Notes under the pieces: generated by a model
Seen by the model: the letters and a program-made list of their open reading frames with translations, nothing else
Databases searched by the model: none
Told to the model about the DNA's origin: nothing
Part shown: positions 1 through 5,889 of the stretch, one piece after another
Layout: each line of letters opens with the position of its first letter
Numbering within the stretch: position 1 is the stretch's first letter
Translations under genes and position numbers: made by a program
Source: Candidatus Liptonbacteria bacterium CG11_big_fil_rev_8_21_14_0_20_35_14
Lineage (GTDB): Bacteria > Patescibacteriota > Minisyncoccia > UBA6257 > XYB1-36-10
Assembly: GCA_002796205.1 (NCBI GenBank)
Contig: PCWO01000046.1
Location: forward strand, 5,306-13,933
Reading direction: 5' to 3'
Length of the DNA stretch: 8,628 nt

Positions 1-14
1 GTATTCTAACTTTA

Positions 15-500
15 ATGAGAATATATATGATTTCCGATAAAAAAGATGAAAAAGTGCTTAGAAAAAAAGCCTCTGACTTTGATTTTAAATCACGTTCAAA
101 AAAGGATATAAAAGATTTAATAAGCAATATGAAAAAGCTAATGAAAGAATATGACGGAATCGGATTAGCGGCCAACCAAATTGGATTACTAGAAAGAGTT
201 TTTATAGCTAACGGAAAAGATAAGCGAGGAAAGTTAAAGTTTTACGCTATCTTTAATCCAGAGATTATCAAAACATCAGAAACTACCAATATTGATATAG
301 AGGGCTGTCTTTCTATACCCGGCGTTAACGGAGAGGTTGAGCGATTTGATGAAATAATAATTTCAGCCCAGGATGAAACTAGTAAAAAAGTTAAAATAAC
401 AGCCTCAAAGTTATTAGCTAGAGTCTTTCAGCATGAAATTGATCACCTAAACGGAGTATTATTTATAGATAGGGCTAAAAAAATTAATGTTAAAGAATAA
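15..500 (+). CDS. def: Peptide deformylase
   Basis: Removes the N-formyl group from the initiator methionine of nascent proteins at the ribosome; a cytosolic metalloenzyme. All three family motifs are visible in the 161-aa product: GIGLAANQ (residues 48-55), EGCLS (96-100, metal ligand Cys98) and QHEIDHLNG (139-147, metal ligands His140 and His144, catalytic Glu141). Length is normal for a bacterial deformylase. The ATG at 15 places the N-terminal IYMIS...LRKKA strand where family members have their IxxxPDxxLRxxA segment. A second ATG at 27 would cut into that strand. The frame stays open to the left window edge, so a slightly longer protein cannot be excluded. No clear Shine-Dalgarno is seen before it. 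The 3' end overlaps fmt by 14 nt, the usual def-fmt pairing, implying co-transcription. The functional call is very secure. Confidence 0.97.
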   Translation: MRIYMISDKKDEKVLRKKASDFDFKSRSKKDIKDLISNMKKLMKEYDGIGLAANQIGLLERVFIANGKDKRGKLKFYAIFNPEIIKTSETTNIDIEGCLSIPGVNGEVERFDEIIISAQDETSKKVKITASKLLARVFQHEIDHLNGVLFIDRAKKINVKE

Positions 501-1368
501 TAAATTAAAAGAAAAGAAATATGCTTTTTTTGGGAGTCCCAAATTTGCCGAGATTGTTTTAGATAATCTTATAAAAAAAGAAATAAAGCCGGCAGTTGTT
601 ATTTGTAACCCCGATAGACCAGTTGGCCGAAAAAAGATTATTACTCCCCCACCGACAAAAATATTAGCTTTAAAAAACAACATACCGGTTTATCAACCGG
701 AAAAATTAAACCCTGAAGAAATTAAAAAGAAGTTTGGCCAAATTGATTTTGCCATTATAGCCGCCTACGGAAAAATTATTGAAAAAGAGATTATTAATTT
801 ATTTAAAGACGGAGTTTTTGGAATTCATCCATCGCTTCTACCAAAATTTAGAGGCGCCTCCCCTATTCAATATGCTATTTTAAATAGCGAAAAATACTCG
901 GGCATAACTATCTATAAGATGAATGATAAAATAGATCATGGACCAATATTAATACAAAAAAAAATAAAAATTATAGATAAAAACTATTTAGAGGTTGAGG
1001 AGTTGCTCGCCAAAGAAGGAGTTATAATATTATATAAAATTTTAAAAAATATTATTAATAATTCTTTAATATTAAAAACACAAGACCATAACCAAGCTAC
1101 ATTTACAAAAAAAATTAATACCGAGGATGGTTTTATAGAGCTAGATGATTTAAAACTAGCCTTATTAGGACATAAAGATATGGCTCAAAAAATATATCAA
1201 AAAATATTAGCCTTAGGAAATGAACCCGGAGTCTACACTCTTATAAAAGATAAAAGAATAAAACTTTTAGATGCTTTATTAGAAGAAGAAAAGTTAATTT
1301 TAAAAACTATTCAAATTGAGGGAAAAACTCCGACAAACGATTTTGATAAAAATATTTTTAATATTTAA
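487..1368 (+). CDS. fmt: Methionyl-tRNA formyltransferase
   Basis: Transfers a formyl group from 10-formyl-tetrahydrofolate to Met-tRNA(fMet), providing the substrate whose formyl group Def later removes. The 293-aa protein has the N-terminal formyltransferase fold: FFGSPKFA (14-21), the NPDRPVGR..TPPPTK loop (41-58), AAYGKII (92-98), HPSLLPKFRGASP (114-126) and Asp150 in KIDHGP. The C-terminal tRNA-binding domain begins near QATFTKKI (203-210) and ends with a shortened ALGNEPGVYT block. It is a little shorter than the roughly 315-aa E. coli enzyme. Oddity: the catalytic Asn of the usual NxH motif is Gly here (G112-I113-H114); His and Asp are kept. The start ATG lies inside the end of def, so translation is probably coupled. 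An in-frame run of nine A occurs at 956-964. Family assignment is secure; catalytic competence is likely but not proven. Confidence 0.95.
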   Translation: MLKNNKLKEKKYAFFGSPKFAEIVLDNLIKKEIKPAVVICNPDRPVGRKKIITPPPTKILALKNNIPVYQPEKLNPEEIKKKFGQIDFAIIAAYGKIIEKEIINLFKDGVFGIHPSLLPKFRGASPIQYAILNSEKYSGITIYKMNDKIDHGPILIQKKIKIIDKNYLEVEELLAKEGVIILYKILKNIINNSLILKTQDHNQATFTKKINTEDGFIELDDLKLALLGHKDMAQKIYQKILALGNEPGVYTLIKDKRIKLLDALLEEEKLILKTIQIEGKTPTNDFDKNIFNI

Positions 1369-1399
1369 AAAATTTAGATTAGGTGTAAATAGTGTAAAT

Positions 1400-1427
1400 A
1401 AAAAAAGCCCAAGATTTCTCTCAGGCT
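1400..1427 (-). terminator. Minus-strand intrinsic terminator between fmt and msrAB
   Basis: Read on the minus strand, 1427-1420 (AGCCTGAG) pairs with 1413-1406 (CTTGGGCT) around a 6-nt loop, giving 8 bp including two G-U wobbles, followed by seven U. On the plus strand the two wobbles become C-A mismatches and no U tract follows, so it should act only on minus-strand transcription. Both flanking genes are plus-strand, so its position is odd. Confidence 0.6.
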
Positions 1428-1430
1428 ATA

Positions 1431-1444
1431 TATGATGTTATCAT
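1431..1444 (+). promoter_or_regulatory. Possible msrAB promoter (-10 region)
   Basis: TGTTATCAT (1436-1444) matches an extended -10 (TGnTATnAT) ending 6 nt before the msrAB ATG, which would give a leaderless or nearly leaderless mRNA. TATGAT at 1431-1436 is an alternative -10 that would leave a short leader. No good -35 is visible. The AGGG at 1445-1448 is too close to ATG to be an ordinary Shine-Dalgarno. Confidence 0.35.
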
Positions 1445-1450
1445 AGGGAT

Positions 1451-2566
1451 ATGAAAATAAATAAGAGTATTTTAACGACTGGTATTGTGGTAGTTGTTAT
1501 ATTATCGGTTTATTTATATGAGAACCAAGGCAGAAATATTATAACTCCTATTAATATTCAAGCAGATAAATTATCCGAGGCTTATTTTGCGGGCGGATGT
1601 TTTTGGTGCGTAGAGTCTGATTTTGAAAAATTAGACGGAGTTAAAGAAGTTATATCGGGCTATATGGGCGGGGAGGAAAAAGATTCAACTTATAAAGATG
1701 TGTCTAGTGGATTAACTAAACATCGTGAATTAGTTAAAGTTTTATATGATCCATCGTCTGTATCCTACGAAAGTTTAGTTTGGTGGTTTTTTAGACACAT
1801 AGACCCGACCGACGAGGGAGGTTCATTTTATGATAGAGGCCATCAATATACGTCAGCTATATATTATCAAAATGAAAACGAAAAAATAATAGCTGAAAGC
1901 GTTATAAAAGAGTTAGAGGAAGAAGATGTTTTTAAAAAACCAATCGTCACAGATATTGAAAAGGCTTTAGAATTTTATCAGGCCGAGGACTATCATCAGG
2001 ATTATTATAAAAATAACCCACTACGTTATAGATATTATAGAGAAGGGTCTGGCAGAGATAAATATATAGAAAGTATTTGGGGGTCGGGAGAATTTAATGA
2101 TTTAGGTATTACAAAAAATCCCTGGTCGGATTTTAAAAAGCCCAGCGATGAGGAATTGAAAAACTTATTAACAAAATTACAATACGAAATAACCCAAAAG
2201 GAAGGGACCGAAACGCCTTTTAAAAATGAGTATGACCAAAATAAAGAAAAAGGAATTTATGTAGATATTATTTCGGGAGAACCACTATTTTCCTCTACTC
2301 ATAAATATGATTCGGGCACGGGTTGGCCATCGTTTTATAGGCCAATCAGTGATGAGTTTATAGTTAAAAAAACTGATTATAAACTTATACTACCTAGAGT
2401 TGAAATTAAATCTAAATATGCCGATTCACATATAGGACATGTTTTTAAAGACGGACCAGAACCCACAGGACTTAGATATTGTATGAACTCATCGGCTATG
2501 AAATTTATTCCGCTTGAGGAAATGGAGCAAAAAGGATATTTAAATTATTTATATTTGTTTAACTAA
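1451..2566 (+). CDS. msrAB: Membrane-anchored MsrA-MsrB fusion methionine sulfoxide reductase
   Basis: Reduces both S- and R-methionine sulfoxide in proteins. The 371-aa product starts with an N-terminal membrane anchor (about residues 8-23, preceded by two lysines and without a clear cleavage site), so the enzyme should face outside. The MsrA domain (about 43-200) has GGCFWC (48-53) with catalytic Cys50, HRE (91-93) and DPT (118-120). The MsrB domain (about 233-355) has GTETPF, SGEPLF, SGTGWPSF (288-295), HIGHVF and the catalytic Cys344 in RYCMNS. The protein has only three cysteines (50, 53, 344). The MsrB half lacks the zinc CxxC pairs and has Thr290 where some family members carry the resolving Cys, so an external reductant is probably needed. 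The stop overlaps the convergent gene by 4 nt. The domain call is secure; extracytoplasmic location is a strong inference. Confidence 0.95.
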   Translation: MKINKSILTTGIVVVVILSVYLYENQGRNIITPINIQADKLSEAYFAGGCFWCVESDFEKLDGVKEVISGYMGGEEKDSTYKDVSSGLTKHRELVKVLYDPSSVSYESLVWWFFRHIDPTDEGGSFYDRGHQYTSAIYYQNENEKIIAESVIKELEEEDVFKKPIVTDIEKALEFYQAEDYHQDYYKNNPLRYRYYREGSGRDKYIESIWGSGEFNDLGITKNPWSDFKKPSDEELKNLLTKLQYEITQKEGTETPFKNEYDQNKEKGIYVDIISGEPLFSSTHKYDSGTGWPSFYRPISDEFIVKKTDYKLILPRVEIKSKYADSHIGHVFKDGPEPTGLRYCMNSSAMKFIPLEEMEQKGYLNYLYLFN

Positions 2567-3138
2567 ATAGAGTCAATGCCACTGTCGGTCGATTCCTCGC
2601 AGATAAGTTCAAGATAATCATCTTTTATTTGATAATATTTTCTTTGAGTTAATTCTAAATATGGTAAAAGATCTTTATCTACCGGATTAGGAGTATTTTC
2701 TTTTGGGTTTAAAATAAAAAGTGTGCTGTTAGGAGTAAAGAAAGCGCCCAACTCTGAATTTAAGCCATGGCTAATAATATTACCCGTTTTAATATTGGTA
2801 ATAGTATAAGCTTGACAACCAATACCGCAACCAAAACTAGCAACGTTAAAGTGGCCAGCAAAATTAACTCCTTTTTTATACTCCTCGGTTATTTTAGCTT
2901 TAAAGGTTTGAGCCTCTGGCATAGAATTAAAATTTATATCGGCTAATTCTCCATTATAAATATCAGAGACTGCGTATTTATTTTTATCGCCTATCTTTTC
3001 TAAACAAATTGAATCTATAGTATGAAGCTCACCTATCTCTGGTTTAGGTTGAATTTTTTCTAGCAAAAAAGATATACTCCAAGCAAATGGAATAGCTATA
3101 ATAACTAAAACTATAATTATATTTTTATTTAAAACCAT
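2563..3138 (-). CDS. Exported protein of unknown function with FAGHF...GCGxGC motif
   Basis: A 191-aa protein with an N-terminal hydrophobic segment (about residues 7-25) following a lysine, so it is probably exported and anchored. The mature part carries NFAGHF (92-97) and GCGIGC (103-108), then a TGNIISHG...SELGAFFTPNSTLFILNP block (118-144) that looks like beta strands. I recognise this NFAGHxxxxxWGCGxxC-like pattern from uncharacterised bacterial exported or lipoproteins, but know no established function. Besides the two motif cysteines there are Cys45 and Cys180, so up to two disulfides are possible; dsbB nearby would suit that. It converges with msrAB, sharing 4 nt at the stops (its own stop is TAG). 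The upstream hairpin at 3161-3198 separates it from the 93-aa gene. A TATAAT lies 1 nt before its ATG, too close to serve this start, so its promoter is unclear. Confidence 0.8.
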   Translation of the reverse strand: MVLNKNIIIVLVIIAIPFAWSISFLLEKIQPKPEIGELHTIDSICLEKIGDKNKYAVSDIYNGELADINFNSMPEAQTFKAKITEEYKKGVNFAGHFNVASFGCGIGCQAYTITNIKTGNIISHGLNSELGAFFTPNSTLFILNPKENTPNPVDKDLLPYLELTQRKYYQIKDDYLELICEESTDSGIDSI

Positions 3139-3160
3139 AATTATATTGTAAATCTTTAAA

Positions 3161-3198
3161 TAAAATAAAAATAGCCATTTTAGGCTATTTTTATTTTA
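3161..3198 (-). terminator. Strong hairpin terminator after the 93-aa membrane protein gene
   Basis: Perfect 16-bp inverted repeat (3161-3176 with 3183-3198) around the 6-nt loop 3177-3182, with a GGC/GCC core and A/T-rich base. T tracts flank both strands, so it could terminate in either direction. Its right arm includes the stop codon (3196-3198) of the minus-strand 93-aa gene. Confidence 0.8.
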
Positions 3199-3477
3199 TT
3201 TTTTAACTATCTTTCTAACTGTTTTCCTTCTGGTTGTTTTCTTTTTAGTAACCGGTTTTATTTCAAACGAACTAGTAGAACTTGATTTTTTATCTTTAAG
3301 CTCAAGACTTTGATAAGCCATATAACCTATTAAAACAACGACTATCCAACTAACATAAATTGGAACGGTGTAGCCATTAATAACTAAGAGCCAACCAGCC
3401 GAGGCTCTAACTAAATGCAAAATAGCTACAACTATAAAAACTAATCCAGATATTTCAATGTACTTTTGAGAGTTCAT
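3196..3477 (-). CDS. Small membrane protein with lysine/arginine-rich tail
   Basis: A 93-aa protein of unknown function. Two hydrophobic segments (about residues 8-24 and 37-56) flank a short loop, ASAGWLLVINGYTVPIYVSW. The Ser-rich linker SSSTSS (65-70) leads into a strongly basic tail (about 77-93, with KKKTTRRK and KIVKK). By the positive-inside rule both ends would lie in the cytoplasm, with the tail free to contact nucleic acid, ribosomes or the inner lipid face; this is inference. Similar two-helix proteins with a GW...VP.WVSW core are, from memory, frequent in Parcubacteria-like genomes and unannotated. It follows dsbB by about 90 nt with no terminator between, and an extended -10 lies upstream. 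The hairpin at its stop ends the unit. Real coding status is likely from length, topology and placement. Confidence 0.78.
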   Translation of the reverse strand: MNSQKYIEISGLVFIVVAILHLVRASAGWLLVINGYTVPIYVSWIVVVLIGYMAYQSLELKDKKSSSTSSFEIKPVTKKKTTRRKTVRKIVKK

Positions 3478-3522
3478 GTATTTAAAAAATTAATTGTAAT
3501 ATAAAAAAATTTTTATACCTTT

Positions 3523-3531
3523 ATTATATCA
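3523..3531 (-). promoter_or_regulatory. Extended -10 promoter for the 93-aa gene
   Basis: TGATATAAT on the minus strand (3531-3523) is a perfect extended -10 (TGnTATAAT). No good -35 is seen, which is tolerable for extended -10 promoters. It predicts a leader of about 40 nt before the ATG at 3477 and could give the 93-aa gene expression independent of dsbB. Confidence 0.5.
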
Positions 3532-3567
3532 CTTTAATTTTATTTTAACTCTGTGCAAAAGTATTTT

Positions 3568-4092
3568 TTATTTTTTTAAACTAACAATCATTAAAAGTGA
3601 AATCAAAATAAAAGCACTTAAAGCCATCATTGGAATTGTAATGTAACCAAATTGCATTATAAAATTATCTGAACAACTAACGGAATATCCAACCGTACTA
3701 CAAGATGTAAGCTTTGTGTTAGAAAGCTGAATATAATAATGAAAGAGAGCCAGCATACCACCCAACATTGATAAACTTAAAGCATAGATAGCGATACCTT
3801 TATCTTTTAAGAAAAGAGCAATACTAAAAAGAATAACTTGAGGATACATAAATATTCTTTGATACCAACACAAAAGACAGGGCGTATAGTTGACTATTTC
3901 GGAATAAAACAAACTACCAAGCGTAGCGACTAAAGCCACCACTAACGACAATTTAAAAGACTTTTTTTTAATCAAACTAACAGCTTTATCAAATTTTTTA
4001 GTAGACAAAATTATTAATAAAAATAATATTATAACTTGAGACACAATTGTTAAATAATCCAACAACGAACTTATAAATTCTATTTTGTTCAT
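3568..4092 (-). CDS. dsbB: DsbB-family disulfide bond formation membrane protein
   Basis: Passes electrons from an extracytoplasmic thiol oxidase (DsbA-like) to quinone, reoxidising the partner so that exported proteins gain disulfides. In the 174-aa protein the first catalytic pair is C72-L-L-C75 in TPCLLCWYQR, the classic DsbB/BdbC signature with its following WYQR. The second pair is C131/C140 in the loop CSTVGYSVSC. Four core helices lie at about 46-62, 83-97, 101-118 and 149-170. An extra N-terminal helix (about 14-30) precedes them, followed by a basic cytoplasmic stretch (32-46). The gene starts 14 nt after the obg stop and is probably co-transcribed, or served by a TATAAT in that gap. 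No DsbA partner is present in the window. The family call is secure. Confidence 0.93.
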   Translation of the reverse strand: MNKIEFISSLLDYLTIVSQVIILFLLIILSTKKFDKAVSLIKKKSFKLSLVVALVATLGSLFYSEIVNYTPCLLCWYQRIFMYPQVILFSIALFLKDKGIAIYALSLSMLGGMLALFHYYIQLSNTKLTSCSTVGYSVSCSDNFIMQFGYITIPMMALSAFILISLLMIVSLKK

Positions 4093-4098
4093 ATTTTT

Positions 4099-4104
4099 AT
4101 TATA
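4099..4104 (-). promoter_or_regulatory. Possible internal promoter for dsbB (-10 box)
   Basis: A perfect TATAAT on the minus strand in the 14-nt obg-dsbB gap, ending 6 nt before the dsbB ATG. If used, the mRNA would start at about the ATG. A TTAATT about 16 nt upstream is only a weak -35. In such AT-rich DNA a chance match is quite possible. Confidence 0.3.
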
Positions 4105-4106
4105 AC

Positions 4107-5075
4107 TTATTTCTTTTTTAAATTAATTATATTGTTTAAAATAACTTTTACATCCTCTAAACTTTTTTCATCTAATATAGAAAGGGCTTTAATATTTTTA
4201 TTATATTTTTTTAAAGCCTCAAGACGTTTTTTTAAAGTTGCTTTATCTACCCCGTCACTTTTACTTAAAAAAATATACTCCGGCTTGGCTTTAAATTCAG
4301 GGTTATATGTTTCTAATTCTTTTCTGATTGTTTTGTAATCCGTAACAGGCGAGGATGATTCGGCTGATATAAGATGAAAAATAATTTTTGTTCTTTCAAT
4401 ATGTTTTAAAAATTTAAGACCTAGCCCCCGACCATGATTAGCGCCCTCAATAATACCCGGAATGTCGGCTATTAAAATTTCGTAGTAAGCACCGAGGTGA
4501 GGTTCAAGAGTGGTGAATTCATAATTAGCTACTTTACTATTAGCGTTAGTTAATTCATTTAAAAGAGATGATTTGCCGACATTTGGAAGACCAACTAACC
4601 CGACATCGGCTATAAGTTTTAACTCAAGCTTAAGAGTAAACTGCTCACCCGGCAAGCCAGGTTGAAATTGTTTTGGGGTAGTATTGGTTGATGATCTAAA
4701 ATGAAAATTACCTCTCCCTCCATTACCACCCTTAGCTACTAATATTTTCTCGCCTATCTTTATTATTTCTTTTGGCTCTTTAGTTTCTTGATTAATAATA
4801 ACTGTACCGGTTGGAACTTTAATAACTATGTCTTGTCCGTCGTAACCATCATTAAATTGAGATTTTCCATATTGACCAGCTTGAGCCTCAAAGTCTTTTT
4901 TAAATTTAAGTTTATTTAAGGCGCCAATATCGGCTACGCCCTCTATATAAACACTCCCACCTCTACCGCCCGAGCCACCCGTCGGGCCTAGAGACATTAC
5001 ATTTTTATTAAAAGCCACCGCTCCTTTACCGCCAGCACCCGCTTTAACGTTTATTATTATTTCATCAACTAACAT
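4107..5075 (-). CDS. obg: Obg family GTPase (ribosome assembly)
   Basis: Essential GTPase acting in maturation of the large ribosomal subunit. The 322-aa protein has the glycine-rich Obg fold (1-155: GAGGKGAVAF, GPTGGSGGRGGSV, KGGNGGRGN) followed by the G domain. There, G1 is GLPNVGKSS (162-170), the switch region is FTTLEPHLG (187-195) and G3 is DIPGIIEGA (204-212). G4 reads SKSD (271-274) in place of the usual NKxD, and G5 is a weak match (LSILDEKS). The normal FRREK stretch near the start is FNKNV here. No C-terminal OCT domain is present; the protein ends soon after the G domain, as in short Obg forms. The ATG lies 3 nt beyond the msrB stop, so the two are co-transcribed and probably translationally coupled. 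Identity is secure. Confidence 0.97.
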   Translation of the reverse strand: MLVDEIIINVKAGAGGKGAVAFNKNVMSLGPTGGSGGRGGSVYIEGVADIGALNKLKFKKDFEAQAGQYGKSQFNDGYDGQDIVIKVPTGTVIINQETKEPKEIIKIGEKILVAKGGNGGRGNFHFRSSTNTTPKQFQPGLPGEQFTLKLELKLIADVGLVGLPNVGKSSLLNELTNANSKVANYEFTTLEPHLGAYYEILIADIPGIIEGANHGRGLGLKFLKHIERTKIIFHLISAESSSPVTDYKTIRKELETYNPEFKAKPEYIFLSKSDGVDKATLKKRLEALKKYNKNIKALSILDEKSLEDVKVILNNIINLKKK

Positions 5076-5078
5076 ATT

Positions 5079-5459
5079 TTATTTATCCTCTTTTTTAAAA
5101 TCTAAACAAACCGAATTTATACAATAGCGCTTTTTTGTTTCAGGTGGTCCATCATCAAAAACATGACCAAGATGTGAACCACATTTTCTACAAGTAACCT
5201 CAACTCTTTCCATACCATAACTTATATCTTTTTTAAGCTCAACTTTTTCTTTATTTACATCAGAGAAGCTAGGCCAACCGGTACCGGAATCAAATTTTGC
5301 ACCTGAAAAAAACAACTCATCACCACAAACCTTACATTTAAAGACTCCCCTTCTTTTTTCATCCAACAAAGAACCGGAAAAAGGAGATTCTGTCCCCTTT
5401 TGTCTTAAAACATCATATTCGGCTTTGGTTAATTTGGCTTTGATTTTCTCCTCATCCAT
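5079..5459 (-). CDS. msrB: Peptide-methionine (R)-S-oxide reductase, zinc type
   Basis: Reduces R-methionine sulfoxide in proteins. The 126-aa product has no signal or membrane segment, so it is cytosolic, complementing the exported MsrAB elsewhere in the window. Motifs: GTESPFSG (22-29), zinc ligands C42/C45 (CKVCG) and C90/C93 (CRKCG), SGTGWPSF (58-65), HLGHVFDDGP (97-106) and catalytic Cys113 in RYCINS. As in the MsrAB fusion, Thr60 occupies the site that holds the resolving Cys in some members. Cys118 lies close after the active site and could serve, which is speculative. First gene of the msrB-obg unit. A promoter 6 nt before ATG suggests a leaderless mRNA; the AAAGG directly before ATG is too close for normal Shine-Dalgarno pairing. 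Assignment is secure. Confidence 0.96.
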   Translation of the reverse strand: MDEEKIKAKLTKAEYDVLRQKGTESPFSGSLLDEKRRGVFKCKVCGDELFFSGAKFDSGTGWPSFSDVNKEKVELKKDISYGMERVEVTCRKCGSHLGHVFDDGPPETKKRYCINSVCLDFKKEDK

Positions 5460-5465
5460 GCCTTT

Positions 5466-5493
5466 ATTCTATATGAATTTGAGATTTTGACAA
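5466..5493 (-). promoter_or_regulatory. msrB-obg promoter
   Basis: Minus-strand TTGTCA (5493-5488), a 16-nt spacer and TAGAAT (5471-5466). The -10 ends 6 nt before the msrB ATG, so transcription should start at or very near the start codon. It lies directly after the terminator of the upstream small membrane operon, which supports a new transcription unit here. Confidence 0.55.
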
Positions 5494-5502
5494 TTTAAAG
5501 AA

Positions 5503-5526
5503 AAAAACAGCCCTTGAGCTGTTTTT
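5503..5526 (-). terminator. Terminator of the small membrane protein operon
   Basis: AAAAACAGC (5503-5511) and GCTGTTTTT (5518-5526) form a 9-bp hairpin with a 6-nt loop. On the minus strand it is followed by an unbroken run of U. It lies 8 nt after the stop of the 71-aa gene and before the msrB promoter. Confidence 0.8.
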
Positions 5527-5534
5527 ATTTTCAT

Positions 5535-5750
5535 TTAATACACATCAAATCTTTTAATATCTAAAAAAAGAATTAAAAGACCCATAATTAAAAAACCGAG
5601 AAAAATTATAAACATTACAATAGATGGATTTTCATATATTTTATTTTTCCTTTCCTGCCAAAGAACGGATTGATTAAATAATCCTAAAACTCCTAGAAAT
5701 ACAAAAATAAATCCAGTTACTGCTAAAAATAAATTATGATCCTCAAACAC
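5535..5750 (-). CDS. 71-aa two-helix membrane protein (GTG start)
   Basis: No recognised family. The 71-aa protein has two hydrophobic helices (about residues 7-25 and 43-64) joined by a polar loop with WQERKNK. The loop is basic and the N-terminus acidic (FEDHN), so the predicted topology is termini out and loop in. The GTG start is supported by a near-perfect Shine-Dalgarno, AAGGAG at 5763-5758, with 7-nt spacing. That Shine-Dalgarno sits inside the last codons of the upstream 35-aa gene, whose stop lies only 1 nt before this GTG, so the two are almost certainly co-translated. A terminator follows within 10 nt. Coding status is well supported by these signals; function is unknown. Possible roles include a small subunit or regulator of another membrane complex, but nothing in the sequence specifies one. 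Confidence 0.78.
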   Translation of the reverse strand: MFEDHNLFLAVTGFIFVFLGVLGLFNQSVLWQERKNKIYENPSIVMFIIFLGFLIMGLLILFLDIKRFDVY

Positions 5751-5751
5751 T

Positions 5752-5859
5752 TTATTTCTCCTTTTTAAATAGAATTGATAAAAATTTTAAAAACAAAAAT
5801 AAAACTATAGTCATTAAAAAAATACAAAAATATCCTATTAACTCGTAAAGTTCCATCAT
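5752..5859 (-). CDS. 35-aa single-helix membrane peptide
   Basis: A short reading frame of 35 codons plus TAA. The product begins MMELYELIG, continues as an almost wholly hydrophobic helix (about residues 7-31) rich in Phe, Leu and Ile, and ends in the basic tail FKKEK, giving a predicted N-out, C-in single-pass topology. Evidence that it is real: a consensus-like promoter (TTGACA-17 nt-TAAAAT) about 30 nt upstream, a Shine-Dalgarno AAAAGGA at 5870-5864 with 4 nt to the first ATG (7 nt to the second, at 5856), and a tight junction with the 71-aa gene. Its final codons carry that gene's ribosome binding site. Function is unknown. Very short hydrophobic proteins of this kind may act as accessory subunits of membrane complexes or as toxic peptides; neither is shown here. 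Confidence 0.68.
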   Translation of the reverse strand: MMELYELIGYFCIFLMTIVLFLFLKFLSILFKKEK

Positions 5860-5889
5860 TTTTTCCTTTTTATAAAATTTGCTTCTTTT

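Noticed and set aside
1..14. End of an upstream gene (TAA at 7-9)
   Set aside because: Only two codons are visible, too little to support a coding call.
459..683. Minus-strand open frame of 74 codons opposite def/fmt
   Set aside because: It is antisense to two secure overlapping genes, has no recognisable domain and no ribosome binding site; a shadow frame.
1383..1400. Tandem GTGTAAATA x2 as an iteron or regulator operator
   Set aside because: Only two 9-nt copies in AT-rich intergenic DNA, no third copy and no neighbouring regulator or replication gene; likely chance or a minor duplication.
4132..4338. Plus-strand open frame of 68 codons inside obg
   Set aside because: Antisense to the Obg G domain, low-complexity Phe/Leu/Ser-rich product typical of reverse reading of Lys-rich genes.
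5752..5859. 35-aa peptide as KdpF or another named small subunit
   Set aside because: Only length and hydrophobicity agree; no kdpA or other matching partner gene is next to it.
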